Part shown: positions 16,114 through 25,262 of the stretch, in pieces | How the letters are laid out: each line of letters opens with the position of its first letter | Position numbering within the stretch: position 1 is the stretch's first letter | Origin: Clostridiales bacterium | GTDB taxonomy: Bacteria; Bacillota; Clostridia; Saccharofermentanales; Saccharofermentanaceae | NCBI GenBank assembly: GCA_017427465.1 | Contig: JAFRST010000048.1 | Span: 1 to 37,133, forward strand | DNA length: 37,133 bases | Reading direction: 5' to 3' | Notes under the pieces: model-generated | The model's database searches: none | The model's input: the letters and a program-made list of their open reading frames with translations, nothing else | What the model was told of the DNA's origin: nothing | Translations under genes and position numbers: made by a program

Positions 16114-16575
16114 TCAGCGCTCCAGGAATTTCCTGAACGCTGATCTTGCACATTCAAGGTTATAACCTCTTAGCTGGGCAAGCTTGATAAACTCTTCTTC
16201 CCTGTCGGAATAGTCAGCTGAAGATCCTGAGTAGTTGGCTTCAAACAAACTCAAACATGTGTCAACGTCGCTATCGAGGGCAGCGATAATATCATCAGCA
16301 ATATCAGGATCTATTCCTGCTTCGAGAAGCCGCTTATTGATATACTGTCTGCTCTCCTGCTTCTTGCCGGAACGCGCCGTAAGAACCTTACGCGAAGCAC
16401 GCATATCATCAATATATCCGGTATCCACCAAATGCTTAACGGCATTGATAGCGTCTGCTTCAGAATATCCCTTCTGAAGCAGATAAACTCTTATCTTACC
16501 TGAAGAATAAACACCGGTTCCGATATGCCTGATCGCGCAGGTAACGGCTTCCTTGGTCTTAGAATTATCAGACAT
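16114..16575 (-). CDS. recX: Regulatory protein RecX
   Basis: Modulator that binds RecA filaments. The 153-residue protein shows the three-helix repeats of the family: [36 protein letters not shown] and the C-terminal [20 protein letters not shown] (each shown in part). The start overlaps the recA end by eight bases, a classical recA-recX operon. Being downstream of the SOS box, it should be induced with recA. The last codons form part of a hairpin (16114-16143) that includes the stop codon. Confidence 0.9.
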   Translation of the reverse strand: MSDNSKTKEAVTCAIRHIGTGVYSSGKIRVYLLQKGYSEADAINAVKHLVDTGYIDDMRASRKVLTARSGKKQESRQYINKRLLEAGIDPDIADDIIAALDSDVDTCLSLFEANYSGSSADYSDREEEFIKLAQLRGYNLECARSAFRKFLER

Positions 16576-17695
16576 CGAATCCTAAAATATCGTCATCGTT
16601 ATCAGAGTCTTCAGCGGGAGCTGCATCTGCTCCTGCATCAGAGATAACGTCATCATCGTCAGCGGGCATATAAGAATCTCTGATCTTCTCTTCAATCTCG
16701 TCTCTGACATCGGGATGGTCAATGAGATACTGCTTGGCTGCATCTCTTCCCTGAGCAATTTTGGCGCCGTTATAAGCAAACCAGGAACCGCTCTTATCGA
16801 TGATGTTATTCTCAACACCAAGATCGATGATGCATCCTTCGGATGAAACACCCTTGCCGTACATGATATCGAATTCTGCTTCCTTAAACGGAGGAGCAAC
16901 CTTATTCTTAACGACCTTAACTCTGGTGTGGCTTCCTACTACGTCTGTACCATTGCGGAGAGTCTCAACCTTCCTTACATCAAGTCTTACGGAAGCGTAG
17001 AACTTAAGTGCACGGCCGCCCGGAGTGGTCTCAGGATTACCGAACATAACACCGACCTTCTCACGGAGCTGGTTGATGAAAATGCAGATAGTATTTGACT
17101 TGGAAACTACTGGTGCAAGTTTTCTTAAAGCCTGGCTCATGAGTCTTGCCTGAAGACCTACATGTGAATCACCCATCTCACCTTCGATCTCTGCCCTCGG
17201 CACAAGTGCTGCAACTGAGTCGATGACTACAACGTCGATGCATCCGCTTCTTACGAGTGTCTCGCAGATCTCGAGAGCCTGCTCACCTGTATCAGGCTGG
17301 GACAAAAGGAGATTATCAACGTCAACTCCGATATTGCCTGCATAGACAGGATCGAGTGCGTGCTCTGCATCGATGAATGCGCATGTACCGCCCATCTTCT
17401 GTGCTTCTGCAACGCAGTGGAGTGCTACTGTTGTCTTACCTGAAGATTCAGGTCCATAGATCTCAATGATTCTTCCTCTGGGAAGTCCGCCGATACCGAG
17501 CGCAATATCAAGTGTTAAAGCACCTGTAGGTATAGTGTCTATCTCAACCTGGGACTTATCTCCCAAACGCATGACGGCACCCTGGCCGAATTGCTTCTCG
17601 ATCTGCGCCATAGCGGCGTCAAGAGCTTTCCTTCTCTCATCCTTATCCTGAACCTGGGCAACTGAGCCCTTACCGGCATTCTTACTCTTAGCCAT
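16568..17695 (-). CDS. recA: Recombinase RecA
   Basis: ATP-dependent strand-exchange protein for homologous recombination and co-protease for LexA. The 375-residue sequence has Walker A GPESSGKT (81-88), the Walker B region [12 protein letters not shown], the L2-region [19 protein letters not shown] and an unusually Asp-rich acidic tail (about 345-375) ending [12 protein letters not shown] at 17695 follows AGGAGG. It is co-transcribed with recX and controlled by a LexA operator just upstream. The sequence is intact with no intein or frameshift. Confidence 0.98.
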   Translation of the reverse strand: MAKSKNAGKGSVAQVQDKDERRKALDAAMAQIEKQFGQGAVMRLGDKSQVEIDTIPTGALTLDIALGIGGLPRGRIIEIYGPESSGKTTVALHCVAEAQKMGGTCAFIDAEHALDPVYAGNIGVDVDNLLLSQPDTGEQALEICETLVRSGCIDVVVIDSVAALVPRAEIEGEMGDSHVGLQARLMSQALRKLAPVVSKSNTICIFINQLREKVGVMFGNPETTPGGRALKFYASVRLDVRKVETLRNGTDVVGSHTRVKVVKNKVAPPFKEAEFDIMYGKGVSSEGCIIDLGVENNIIDKSGSWFAYNGAKIAQGRDAAKQYLIDHPDVRDEIEEKIRDSYMPADDDDVISDAGADAAPAEDSDNDDDILGFDV

Positions 17696-17718
17696 ATCGT
17701 CCTCCTAAAAAAAGTATT

Positions 17719-17730
17719 GAACATTTGTTC
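17719..17730. promoter_or_regulatory. LexA (SOS) operator of recA
   Basis: GAACATTTGTTC, a perfect match to the Gram-positive GAAC-N4-GTTC SOS box, lies between the recA -10 and start codon, about nine bases after the predicted transcription start, where LexA binding would block transcription. Confidence 0.9.
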
Positions 17731-17745
17731 TTCATTTATGAGTTA

Positions 17746-17774
17746 ATTCTATTGTTATGATACACTTTTGTCAA
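17746..17774 (-). promoter_or_regulatory. Sigma-A promoter of recA
   Basis: Minus-strand perfect -35 TTGACA (17769-17774), 17-bp spacer, -10 TAGAAT (17746-17751). Confidence 0.9.
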
Positions 17775-17908
17775 CCGAATTCCGCCCACAAAAATCATAC
17801 AAATCCATACAAGTCCCGTTAATCGGACACTTTGTTTGACAGAGGCCTGCAACTACTGCATTTCGCGATTTTCGAAACCTGCAAAAACGGCCACTTCAAC
17901 TCTGAAAA

Positions 17909-17938
17909 CCGACAAGTTCCGACAAAAACCGACAAGAA
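17909..17938. repeat. Three tandem 10-bp repeats (CCGACAAnnn)
   Basis: CCGACAAGTT, CCGACAAAAA and CCGACAAGAA follow one another at an exact 10-bp period, placing each copy on the same face of the helix. They lie just after the L,D-transpeptidase stop codon and about 135 bp upstream of the recA -35. The rest of the 165-bp gap shows nothing else I can name. Confidence 0.7.
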
Positions 17939-17939
17939 C

Positions 17940-19013
17940 TCAGATCGTTTTAACTGACGTTCCGACCGGAATATTATCGTAAACCCACTCCGCAACGTCC
18001 TTTCTGAGCCTTATACAACCGGCAGATATGTGCTGTCCGAGCGAGCCGTTCTGTATGGTGCCGTTATAGTTATATGTAACACTATGGAAGTAATATGGCC
18101 CGTTCCACTGGGTCGCGTAATAGCAAAGTGATCCGTGTGAATAGAAATATGACAGCTTGCCCGTTACTTTGTAGTTTCCTCTCGGTGTCTCGTGACCGGG
18201 TTTGCCGCAGGACATCGGATAGATCTTATATAGTTTCCACTGGCCTACACTGCCCTTGAAGATCATTATGTAGCAGTTATCAATATCGGCGATGATGTAG
18301 TAGTTCGTGGAACTGGTGTAGTAGAACTCGTTTATGCAGCGGACGTGCTTGGCGGCATTCTTATAACACCATCCGAGATTACCGTTCTTATCGAGGTCGT
18401 AGTAGTCATCACAGATGCAGGTCATGCCGTCCAGATGATCTATATAGTTGCTTATAAGTATTTTCTTAATACGGATATTGTAGCTGCTGCAGAGCTGAGC
18501 AAACTCGTTAGATGAGAGAAATTCCCTGAAAACCAGATATCTGCTGTATCCGGCTTCAAGCCTTCCCACATAATACTTCTTGCCGGATTCGTCTGCATAT
18601 CTTCCGTAACAACCTGTATAGAGGTCCTCGACAAAATCCTCGTCGCTTTGTCCGAGCTCCCTGTAGGCATCGGAAAAATAGAAATGATACATAACGTCAT
18701 ATGCTGAAGAGATACCGCCTTTAAGGCTTGCGGCAAGTTCTTTTTTCTCCTCCGGATCTGCATAAGTCTGACGGGTTACGATGGCATAAAGACGACCTAC
18801 AAATTTATAATACTGCTCATCGATATCCTCTTCTTCAAGATCAGCATCAACTGTGTCATCTTCTGAAAAGGTTATTTCGGAAGTGATCTCCTCATCAATA
18901 AGATCATAAGTCCCGTCATAAGCTGCTGCAGGGATACTGTTCTCAGCAAGGCATACCAAAAGAGCAGCGGTCAAGCCCATACTCAAAACCTTAAACAAGC
19001 GATTGCTTATCAT
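17940..19013 (-). CDS. Secreted L,D-transpeptidase (YkuD) with an N-terminal DUF4214 domain
   Basis: From the Met at 19013 this is a 357-residue exported protein with a signal peptide (LFKVLSMGLTAALLVCLAEN, then an AAA cleavage region). An acidic linker (about 40-65) is followed by a DUF4214-like helical module (about 68-175, FVGRLYAIVTRQTY to the FREFLSSNEFAQLC repeat) and a C-terminal YkuD domain (about 230-357). The catalytic motif is HISAGCIRL, with Cys333 as nucleophile and Ala in place of the commoner His before Gly-Cys. It would make or edit 3-3 peptidoglycan cross-links. I prefer this ATG, with GAGGG six bases upstream, over a GTG four codons earlier. It follows murJ, a lipid II flippase, which fits a cell-wall role. 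Confidence 0.87.
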   Translation of the reverse strand: MISNRLFKVLSMGLTAALLVCLAENSIPAAAYDGTYDLIDEEITSEITFSEDDTVDADLEEEDIDEQYYKFVGRLYAIVTRQTYADPEEKKELAASLKGGISSAYDVMYHFYFSDAYRELGQSDEDFVEDLYTGCYGRYADESGKKYYVGRLEAGYSRYLVFREFLSSNEFAQLCSSYNIRIKKILISNYIDHLDGMTCICDDYYDLDKNGNLGWCYKNAAKHVRCINEFYYTSSTNYYIIADIDNCYIMIFKGSVGQWKLYKIYPMSCGKPGHETPRGNYKVTGKLSYFYSHGSLCYYATQWNGPYYFHSVTYNYNGTIQNGSLGQHISAGCIRLRKDVAEWVYDNIPVGTSVKTI

Positions 19014-19023
19014 CAGTACCCTC

Positions 19024-19054
19024 ACGGTTAAACAGATTCCTTAACCGTAATATA
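19024..19054 (-). promoter_or_regulatory. Extended -10 and dyad symmetry in front of the L,D-transpeptidase gene
   Basis: Minus-strand TGA-TATATT (19049-19057) is an extended -10. Directly downstream, ACGGTTAA (19041-19048) and TTAACCGT (19024-19031) form a perfect 8-bp inverted repeat around 9 bases, covering the predicted start site and abutting the Shine-Dalgarno. It could be an operator or a 5' hairpin. Confidence 0.5.
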
Positions 19055-19086
19055 TCATTAAAGAACTGAAAACTTTACGACAAAAA

Positions 19087-20736
19087 TTATGTGGCGGTCT
19101 TAGCCGCAGCTTTCTTCTTAAAGATCTTGGACTTAAATCTGTTGATCCAGAATGTAGCTTCTTCCATGCGCAGGATAACAGCCATAGCAAAGAAGATAAC
19201 GAAGGCTGCAATACCCTTGACCGCAATGATACCAAGCTGCATTAACTTTCCGCCCTGTGCGGGAACGAACATATTAAAAACATAAACAACTGCAGCGGTG
19301 ACAGATACACACACAGCGCTCTTAATAAGGAACTTCAGTATGCCGCGGGGAGCAAGTTCTCTATTCCTGCAGTAAGCTATAACGAGCATAATCATCTGGC
19401 AGATGCTTGCAAACGAATAAGCCAAAGAAAGAGATATGGGGCCTGCTCCAAGTGTAACCAGGATCTGGCAGGAAACAGGCGTCATGACCAGAGAGATCAG
19501 TCCTGCGATAAGCGGGATCTTAGTCTTCCCGATAGCATAGAATGCCTGGTTAAATACATGAACCACAGTAGCAGATACTACCGCGATACAAAAGCCCACA
19601 AGGAATGTAGCCGCATAACGCGCATTGTCATCCGTGTAGTTGGACGAAGGCCACTGATATATGGCCTTGACGACATCAACGCTGAGGACCGCCATTATGG
19701 CAGCCGAAGGTATAGTCATGAACAAAGCGCTCTTCAGTGAACGTGATACAAGCTCAGAAGCCTTGGAAAACATCTTGGATTTAAAATCGCCTGCAAGTTC
19801 AGGTGTCATTACTGTAGTGATCGCAACAACAAAGACCGTATAAGGGATCTGCCATATGGTAGATGCATTTCTGTAACCCCAGACGTGAAGCTCACCGAAC
19901 TGCAGAGCAAAACGGTAAAGCACTACCGTGTTGATCTGAATTATTGAAGCGGAGATCAGGATCGGGATAGCACGCCTGAACAGCATCAGGAATTCTTTGT
20001 CCGACGGCTGAAAAATAAATCTGAACTGCTTCAAATGCTTAAATCCGAACGAATACTGGCAGATAAAGTAGATCGCCGTAGCAACAAGGATACCGGCAGT
20101 AGTCATTACCAGGTTACTGCGTGAATTACCGCCGAAGAACCAAATGGCGGCAATAACGAGTAGGTTATAGATAAGTGGTCCGAAAGACGTGATCGTGAAC
20201 TTCCTGTACGAGATAAGAATACCGTTGCATAATGCTGCGAGCATTATAAAGAAGATCTGGGGAAACAAGAATTTCGAAGCCTTCGCTGCAAGCTGAAGCA
20301 CCTCCGGATTGATATCTTCTTTGCCCAATGCATAAAGATTGTAAATCGGCTCCGAGAACACTGTTCCCAGCGCACATATAATGAGCATTCCAACACTTAC
20401 TACAGAAACAAATATGCTTATCGTCCTGACGCCCTTCTTCTCCTTGCCGACCGCAAGCTGGGCGCTCAGATACGGCGCAACTGTAGAAAAAATGGCGCCT
20501 CCGATAAGGAGATTAAAGAAAAGATCCGGAATGGTAAAAGCCAGTGAATACGCAGCTCTGAAAACTCCCGCTTCATCACAGAACCTCTTGCCGAGAATGA
20601 CGTCTCTTATCAGTCCTGAGAGTTTTACTATGATGCTGCCAAGACCGACGATAAATGCCGATAATCCGAAGCTCATCCCCTTCTTTTTTGCAGGAGATGC
20701 GACAGCTTTATTTCCCTGATCAGTATTCTCAGCCAC
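19087..20736 (-). CDS. murJ: Lipid II flippase MurJ (MviN family)
   Basis: A 549-residue polytopic inner-membrane protein with about 14 hydrophobic segments that exports the peptidoglycan precursor lipid II. The N-terminal region, including GSIIVKLSGLIRDVILGKRFC and PDLFFNLLIGGAIFSTVAPYL (each in part), is typical of MviN/MurJ. The start codon is GTG at 20736, immediately after the TAA of pncC, with GAAGGTAAGG in front, so the two are coupled. It ends the proC-to-murJ gene series; the L,D-transpeptidase follows 73 bp later with its own promoter. MOP superfamily relatives such as polysaccharide flippases are less likely given the N-terminal match. Confidence 0.92.
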   Translation of the reverse strand: MAENTDQGNKAVASPAKKKGMSFGLSAFIVGLGSIIVKLSGLIRDVILGKRFCDEAGVFRAAYSLAFTIPDLFFNLLIGGAIFSTVAPYLSAQLAVGKEKKGVRTISIFVSVVSVGMLIICALGTVFSEPIYNLYALGKEDINPEVLQLAAKASKFLFPQIFFIMLAALCNGILISYRKFTITSFGPLIYNLLVIAAIWFFGGNSRSNLVMTTAGILVATAIYFICQYSFGFKHLKQFRFIFQPSDKEFLMLFRRAIPILISASIIQINTVVLYRFALQFGELHVWGYRNASTIWQIPYTVFVVAITTVMTPELAGDFKSKMFSKASELVSRSLKSALFMTIPSAAIMAVLSVDVVKAIYQWPSSNYTDDNARYAATFLVGFCIAVVSATVVHVFNQAFYAIGKTKIPLIAGLISLVMTPVSCQILVTLGAGPISLSLAYSFASICQMIMLVIAYCRNRELAPRGILKFLIKSAVCVSVTAAVVYVFNMFVPAQGGKLMQLGIIAVKGIAAFVIFFAMAVILRMEEATFWINRFKSKIFKKKAAAKTAT

Positions 20737-21258
20737 TTAAGCCTTACCTTCTTTCACCAGCTTTATAGCCAGTTCCAATGCCGAAATCACGGTTTCGGTG
20801 CGTATAGTAACCCTGTCGCCTTCCAAATTCAACCTGAAAGCCGAGGAATAAACTCCGAATGTATCAGGACTCTCATAACAACAACCCATATAAACAGTTC
20901 CCACGGGCTTACCGGGCAAAGCTCCTGTCGGTCCTGCTATTCCGGTCACCGATATGACCAGGTCACAGTCTAAAACCTTAGCTCCGCCACATGCCATCGC
21001 TAAGGCACATTCTTCAGACACTTCAGTGTGTTCCCTGATTATCCCGGATGGCACGCCCAAGACATTCTCTTTAATCTCATTCGTGTAAGAGACCACAGAG
21101 CCTTTGAAAACCGCGGATGCTCCGGGTATATTTACAACCGAAGCAGATATCATTCCGCCTGTAAGACTCTCGGCAAATCCGACAGTCACTTTCTTATCCT
21201 TGCAAATATCAACGAGTTCTTTTGCCTTCCCGTTGATCAGTTCATTTATCTCAGTCAT
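20737..21258 (-). CDS. pncC: CinA C-terminal type nicotinamide-nucleotide amidohydrolase
   Basis: A 173-residue single-domain CinA-C protein that deamidates NMN to nicotinate mononucleotide, recycling pyridine nucleotides. Signatures are FAESLTGGMIS (28-38, with Ser31 in the active region), VVSYTNEIKENVLGV and the conserved TGIAGPTG (105-112). The start at 21258 overlaps the ftsK end by eight bases; a longer reading to 21366 runs inside ftsK and is rejected. The molybdopterin-binding half of full CinA is absent, which is common. It adds a second NAD-related enzyme to the window besides nadE. Confidence 0.9.
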   Translation of the reverse strand: MTEINELINGKAKELVDICKDKKVTVGFAESLTGGMISASVVNIPGASAVFKGSVVSYTNEIKENVLGVPSGIIREHTEVSEECALAMACGGAKVLDCDLVISVTGIAGPTGALPGKPVGTVYMGCCYESPDTFGVYSSAFRLNLEGDRVTIRTETVISALELAIKLVKEGKA

Positions 21259-24232
21259 TTCCACTGTTTCTCGCCTGCATCTCAAGCCACTCGGTCTCTG
21301 TGATAAGGATCTTTCTGGGCTTGCTTCCTTCATAAGGTCCGATGATCTTCCTCTTCTCAAGCTCATCTACGAGTCTTGCGGCCTTAGGATAGCCTAAGCC
21401 GAGTCTTCTCTGAAGAACGGATACGCTTGCACTTCCGTTCTCAAGCACTGTCTGAACAGCCTGATTAAACAGCTCATCATTCTCGGAGCCGCCGCCTGAA
21501 GAACCGCCGGAAGATGAACCTCCGAGAGCCTGCTCACCGCCTTCGGTAACTCTGTCGATGTCCTTGATAATGGCTTCGTCGTACATAGCGCCATACTGCT
21601 TCTTGAGATTATCGACAACGTCTTCAACCTCTTCATCCTTAAGGAACGCGCCCTGACCTCTTACCGGCTGGGGAGCGCTCATAGGAGCATAGAGCATGTC
21701 ACCCTTACCCAGGAGCTTCTCGGCTCCGTATGAATCCAGGATAGTTCTTGAGTCAACACCTGATGTAACCGCGAAAGCGATTCTCGAACCGATATTAGCC
21801 TTGATTACGCCCGTGATGACATCAACGGAAGGTCTCTGCGTGGCAATAAGCAGATGGATGCCGGCAGCTCTGGCAAGTGCCGCAAGTCTCGAGATATAGG
21901 TCTCGACTTCTTTAGCGGCTACCATCATGAGCTCAGCGAGCTCGTCGATAACGATAAGGATCAGAGGCAGGTGCTCGACCTGGCTGTCATTCTTATACTT
22001 CTCGTTGAAGCCCTTTATATCTCTTACCTGGCCCTCCTCGAAAAGCTTATATCTTCTCTGCATCTCGGTGACCGCCCAGTTAAGTGCACCTGCAGCCTTC
22101 TTAGGATCTGTGATGACCGGCATTATGAGATGTGGAATGCCGTTATAAACCGAAAGCTCAACAACCTTAGGGTCGACAAGGATCATCCTGACTTCTTCGG
22201 GGGAAGAATGAACAAGGATACTTGTAAGGATCGAGTTGATACATACGGACTTACCTGAACCGGTGGAGCCAGCGATCATGAGGTGAGGCATCTTAGCGAG
22301 GTCGCAATAGATAGGTCTTCCGGGAATATCTCTTCCCAAAGCAACAGTAAGAGGGGATGCTGCCTTGAATTCTTTTGTCTCAACAAGGCCTCTGAGCTGA
22401 ACTGCTGTTGCCGTATCGTTAGGGATCTCAATACCGATAGCGCTCTTGCCCGGGATAGGAGCCTCGATCCTTATAGAGATCGCTGCCATAGCGAGCATGA
22501 TGTCATCCTGGAGATTCGTAACTCTGGATACCTTTGTACCTGTCTCAAGCGTCAATTCGAATCTTGTGATCGAAGGTCCGTGCGTGATATTAACTACTCT
22601 TGCAACGATGCCGAAACTCTTGAGAGCTTCTTCAAGCTTCTGTGCCTTTGCCTTGAGTTTTCTCTCAAGATCAGCATCTGCGCGCAGCTTGATATCCGGA
22701 GCCAGAAGCGTCGTAGGTGCAGGCTTATAGTTTCTGAGCCTCTTCTTCTGGGCACGGAGCTGTGCTTCATGCTGTTTTGTTTCTTCTGCGAATTCAATGC
22801 CCGGAGCAGCAGGAGCTGAAGTGTTGCGTGAAGATGTCTTAAGGATCCTTCCCTCAGTCGCACTATACCCTTCGGTATTCTCATTGCCGGCATTGATAGT
22901 TATCCTGTCATTAGAAGCAGGTGCCGAAGCAACAGGTTTTGCCACTTGCTCACTTGCTTCACCGTATCCGGAAAGATTGATCTTCGGTTCTCTTACAGAA
23001 CGGTCAGGCTCTGAATAATCATACGCAGAACCGTACTCCTCACCCACCTCATAAGGTCCGTCAGGAGCATCGTTGATATCATCGTCAGGATCTGAAGGCT
23101 CTGCATTCTTAGGATCGGAAAGATCATAGAAATCATCCTTTTTCTTGGGATCCAGGAATGAGAGCGTTTTCTTTTGCTTCTTGGTTTTCGCTGCGTTGGG
23201 AAGGTTCAGAGGATCAGTAACATATCCGAAGTCAGCAGAAGCCTCCTGGCCATTCGAAACGTTATATTCCTTCTCATTAAAGGCAAGCTTGCCGGGTGTC
23301 TGGTCGACAGCATGGATCTGACCGCCGGTCATCTTCTCGACATCAGCAAAGCCTGAAGCGCCGTCAATGGGCATATTCGTCATAAAAGGTCCCTGCTTCT
23401 GGGATGAACTGCCCGCATTAGGTTTGCTCTGTACAAAGCGTGAACCGTAATCAGGAGTATTGGAAGGAGGGATCACACCGCCGTCACCGTATGTGATAAC
23501 CGTCGTGCCGCCTGCATTCTGTCTGGCCCGCTGAACGTTAGTATCGCCATATCCGTTACCAGAATACATCCGGTAGTTAGGATCTTTATGCCTCTGGTCC
23601 TTATGGCTTACCACACTGTTATAGACCTTGCCTGATGCAGTGCTTATAGCCTGTGCAGTCTTCTTGGCAGTAGCCTTGATAGACACTCTGAAAACAAGAA
23701 GGATCTGGGTAAGCAGGAATACTATTATCGCGAGAATACCGATCACAGTGCCGGTTACTTTATAAAGAGCTACAGCGATCGAACCTCCGATAATGCCGCC
23801 GGTTAATGTAAATGAAGAATTCGCGGGATTGGTGATGAGTTCTGCTTTCTCTCCCGAATCCCAAAGAAGTGACAATGCCTTAAGGGCAGATACCTTGCCG
23901 TCGTTTGTCTGGCATAAGCCTTCGAAATAGACCATGTCCATGGAGAAGAGTGCGATAAGCGCTGATATGGAGACCAAAAGCAGGATCATACTCCTGACTC
24001 TTATTCCGGATACACCCTGTCTCTTCTCAAAGAAAACGTCCAGCGCAACGTAGAGAATATATACGGGGATCGCATATGCAGCAATACCTACAAGACCGAA
24101 GAAAAAACTCTTAGCGGACGCGCCGATAACACCTGTCAGGGAAACAGGAAGATAGAAAATCAGAATCATTGCTATTGCAAAGAAGAATAATACTACTCCT
24201 GCAGCTTCTTTGCGCGATGTGTCCCTGCTCAA
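21251..24232 (-). CDS. ftsK: DNA translocase FtsK/SpoIIIE
   Basis: A 993-residue septum-located DNA pump for chromosome segregation. Four membrane helices occupy about 10-180, followed by a long disordered, charged linker (about 190-500). The motor domain has Walker A AGSTGSGKSV (near 650) and Walker B LILIVIDELAELM, and a winged-helix gamma domain (about 925-985, SVSVLQRRLGLGYPKAARLV) reads polarity sequences. A Gly/Ser stretch precedes the gamma domain. The start codon is TTG at 24232, overlapping the nudF stop, preceded by GAGG; the next ATG is 21 codons on, inside the first membrane helix. Whether it acts in division or sporulation cannot be told from sequence. Confidence 0.95.
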   Translation of the reverse strand: MSRDTSRKEAAGVVLFFFAIAMILIFYLPVSLTGVIGASAKSFFFGLVGIAAYAIPVYILYVALDVFFEKRQGVSGIRVRSMILLLVSISALIALFSMDMVYFEGLCQTNDGKVSALKALSLLWDSGEKAELITNPANSSFTLTGGIIGGSIAVALYKVTGTVIGILAIIVFLLTQILLVFRVSIKATAKKTAQAISTASGKVYNSVVSHKDQRHKDPNYRMYSGNGYGDTNVQRARQNAGGTTVITYGDGGVIPPSNTPDYGSRFVQSKPNAGSSSQKQGPFMTNMPIDGASGFADVEKMTGGQIHAVDQTPGKLAFNEKEYNVSNGQEASADFGYVTDPLNLPNAAKTKKQKKTLSFLDPKKKDDFYDLSDPKNAEPSDPDDDINDAPDGPYEVGEEYGSAYDYSEPDRSVREPKINLSGYGEASEQVAKPVASAPASNDRITINAGNENTEGYSATEGRILKTSSRNTSAPAAPGIEFAEETKQHEAQLRAQKKRLRNYKPAPTTLLAPDIKLRADADLERKLKAKAQKLEEALKSFGIVARVVNITHGPSITRFELTLETGTKVSRVTNLQDDIMLAMAAISIRIEAPIPGKSAIGIEIPNDTATAVQLRGLVETKEFKAASPLTVALGRDIPGRPIYCDLAKMPHLMIAGSTGSGKSVCINSILTSILVHSSPEEVRMILVDPKVVELSVYNGIPHLIMPVITDPKKAAGALNWAVTEMQRRYKLFEEGQVRDIKGFNEKYKNDSQVEHLPLILIVIDELAELMMVAAKEVETYISRLAALARAAGIHLLIATQRPSVDVITGVIKANIGSRIAFAVTSGVDSRTILDSYGAEKLLGKGDMLYAPMSAPQPVRGQGAFLKDEEVEDVVDNLKKQYGAMYDEAIIKDIDRVTEGGEQALGGSSSGGSSGGGSENDELFNQAVQTVLENGSASVSVLQRRLGLGYPKAARLVDELEKRKIIGPYEGSKPRKILITETEWLEMQARNSGND

Positions 24233-24789
24233 ATCCCTAACCTCCTCGCAGCCTTATATAAAAGCGCCATTGTCTTTGCATCTTTAATCGTACCACTGTC
24301 TGCCATTTCAACAGCTTCCTTAAGAGGCATTTTAACAGTTGAGATGTACTCATTCTCGTCCGGTGTCCCGCCCTTATACTCAAGACCGGTTCCGATAAAA
24401 AGACTGATGATCTCACTGCAGTAACCGGGTGTCGCAGCAATAGCACCTACACTCTCGATATTACCGGCAGTAAGGCCTGTCTCCTCCGTAATCTCACGAG
24501 CAGCGCACGTAAGAGGATCTTCGCCCTCTTCGATCTTGCCTGCCGGCGCTTCGAGCATTACAGTCTCAAAAGGACTTCTGAACTGCTTAACCAGATAGCA
24601 GTTGCCTTCATCATCTATAGGCAGGATGCATGCTCCGCCGTGGTGTATAACGATCTCTCTGAAGCTTTCTTTGCCCTCGGGCGTTGTGATCTTCTTTATC
24701 TCAACATCGAAGACCTTTCCTTCGAAGACCGTCTTCTTATCGATGGTCTTCTCGAAAAGCATATCATCACTGCAATTGATCTTGCCCAT
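24229..24789 (-). CDS. nudF: NUDIX hydrolase, ADP-ribose pyrophosphatase type
   Basis: A 186-residue hydrolase expected to split ADP-ribose to AMP and ribose-5-phosphate. The complete Nudix box runs from G84 to L106 (G-x5-E-x7-REI-x-EE-x-GL), and GAIAATPGYCSEII fits the ADP-ribose subfamily, where a residue after the box binds the terminal ribose. The gene sits 4 bp after rnhA and overlaps ftsK. The first Met at 24789 or the tenth (MLFEKTIDKK) could be used; the first gives the shorter gap. Substrate assignment is by family resemblance. Confidence 0.88.
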   Translation of the reverse strand: MGKINCSDDMLFEKTIDKKTVFEGKVFDVEIKKITTPEGKESFREIVIHHGGACILPIDDEGNCYLVKQFRSPFETVMLEAPAGKIEEGEDPLTCAAREITEETGLTAGNIESVGAIAATPGYCSEIISLFIGTGLEYKGGTPDENEYISTVKMPLKEAVEMADSGTIKDAKTMALLYKAARRLGI

Positions 24790-24793
24790 ATAT

Positions 24794-25252
24794 CTACCCT
24801 TTTCCCTCGCTAATCTTCTTCCATTCAGCTACCGCGAGCTCATCGCAGCGGTTATTAAACTCATTGTCGGCATGTCCCTTGACCTTATGGAAAGTAACCT
24901 TGTGCGTTGCAGTAAGTTCGATAAGCCTCTTCCAAAGGTCGCTGTTGGCTACTTCTGCCTTGGCACTGTTCTTCCAGCCGTTTCTGATCCACTTCTCTAT
25001 CCAGTTCTGGCTGAAAGCGTTGACGACGTAAGCGCTGTCACTGTAGATATCGACCTTACAAGGGCGCTTTAGAGCTGCAAGGCCCTCAATAACAGCCATC
25101 AGCTCCATACGGTTGTTCGTCGTATCGGGCTCACCGCCTGAAAGCTCTTTCTTGACGCCTCCGGCCATGAGAATAGCTGCCCAGCCGCCAGGTCCGGGGT
25201 TACCCGAACAAGCTCCGTCAGTATAGATTGTAACTTCGGTGATCAATGCCAT
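24794..25252 (-). CDS. rnhA: Ribonuclease HI
   Basis: Degrades RNA in RNA-DNA hybrids. The 152-residue protein has the four acidic catalytic residues in family positions: D12 (IYTDGACSGNPG), E50 (NNRMELMAVI), D72 (IYSDSAYVV) and D137 (NNRCDELA), plus the flap His127 in KVKGHADN. Length matches the E. coli enzyme. It starts 10 bp after proC and ends 4 bp before nudF, in the middle of a tight gene series. Confidence 0.96.
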   Translation of the reverse strand: MALITEVTIYTDGACSGNPGPGGWAAILMAGGVKKELSGGEPDTTNNRMELMAVIEGLAALKRPCKVDIYSDSAYVVNAFSQNWIEKWIRNGWKNSAKAEVANSDLWKRLIELTATHKVTFHKVKGHADNEFNNRCDELAVAEWKKISEGKG

Positions 25253-25262
25253 ATGAGCGGGC

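Noticed and set aside
21259..21366. N-terminal extension of the pncC frame
   Set aside because: It lies entirely within the ftsK end; the family starts at the Met at 21258.
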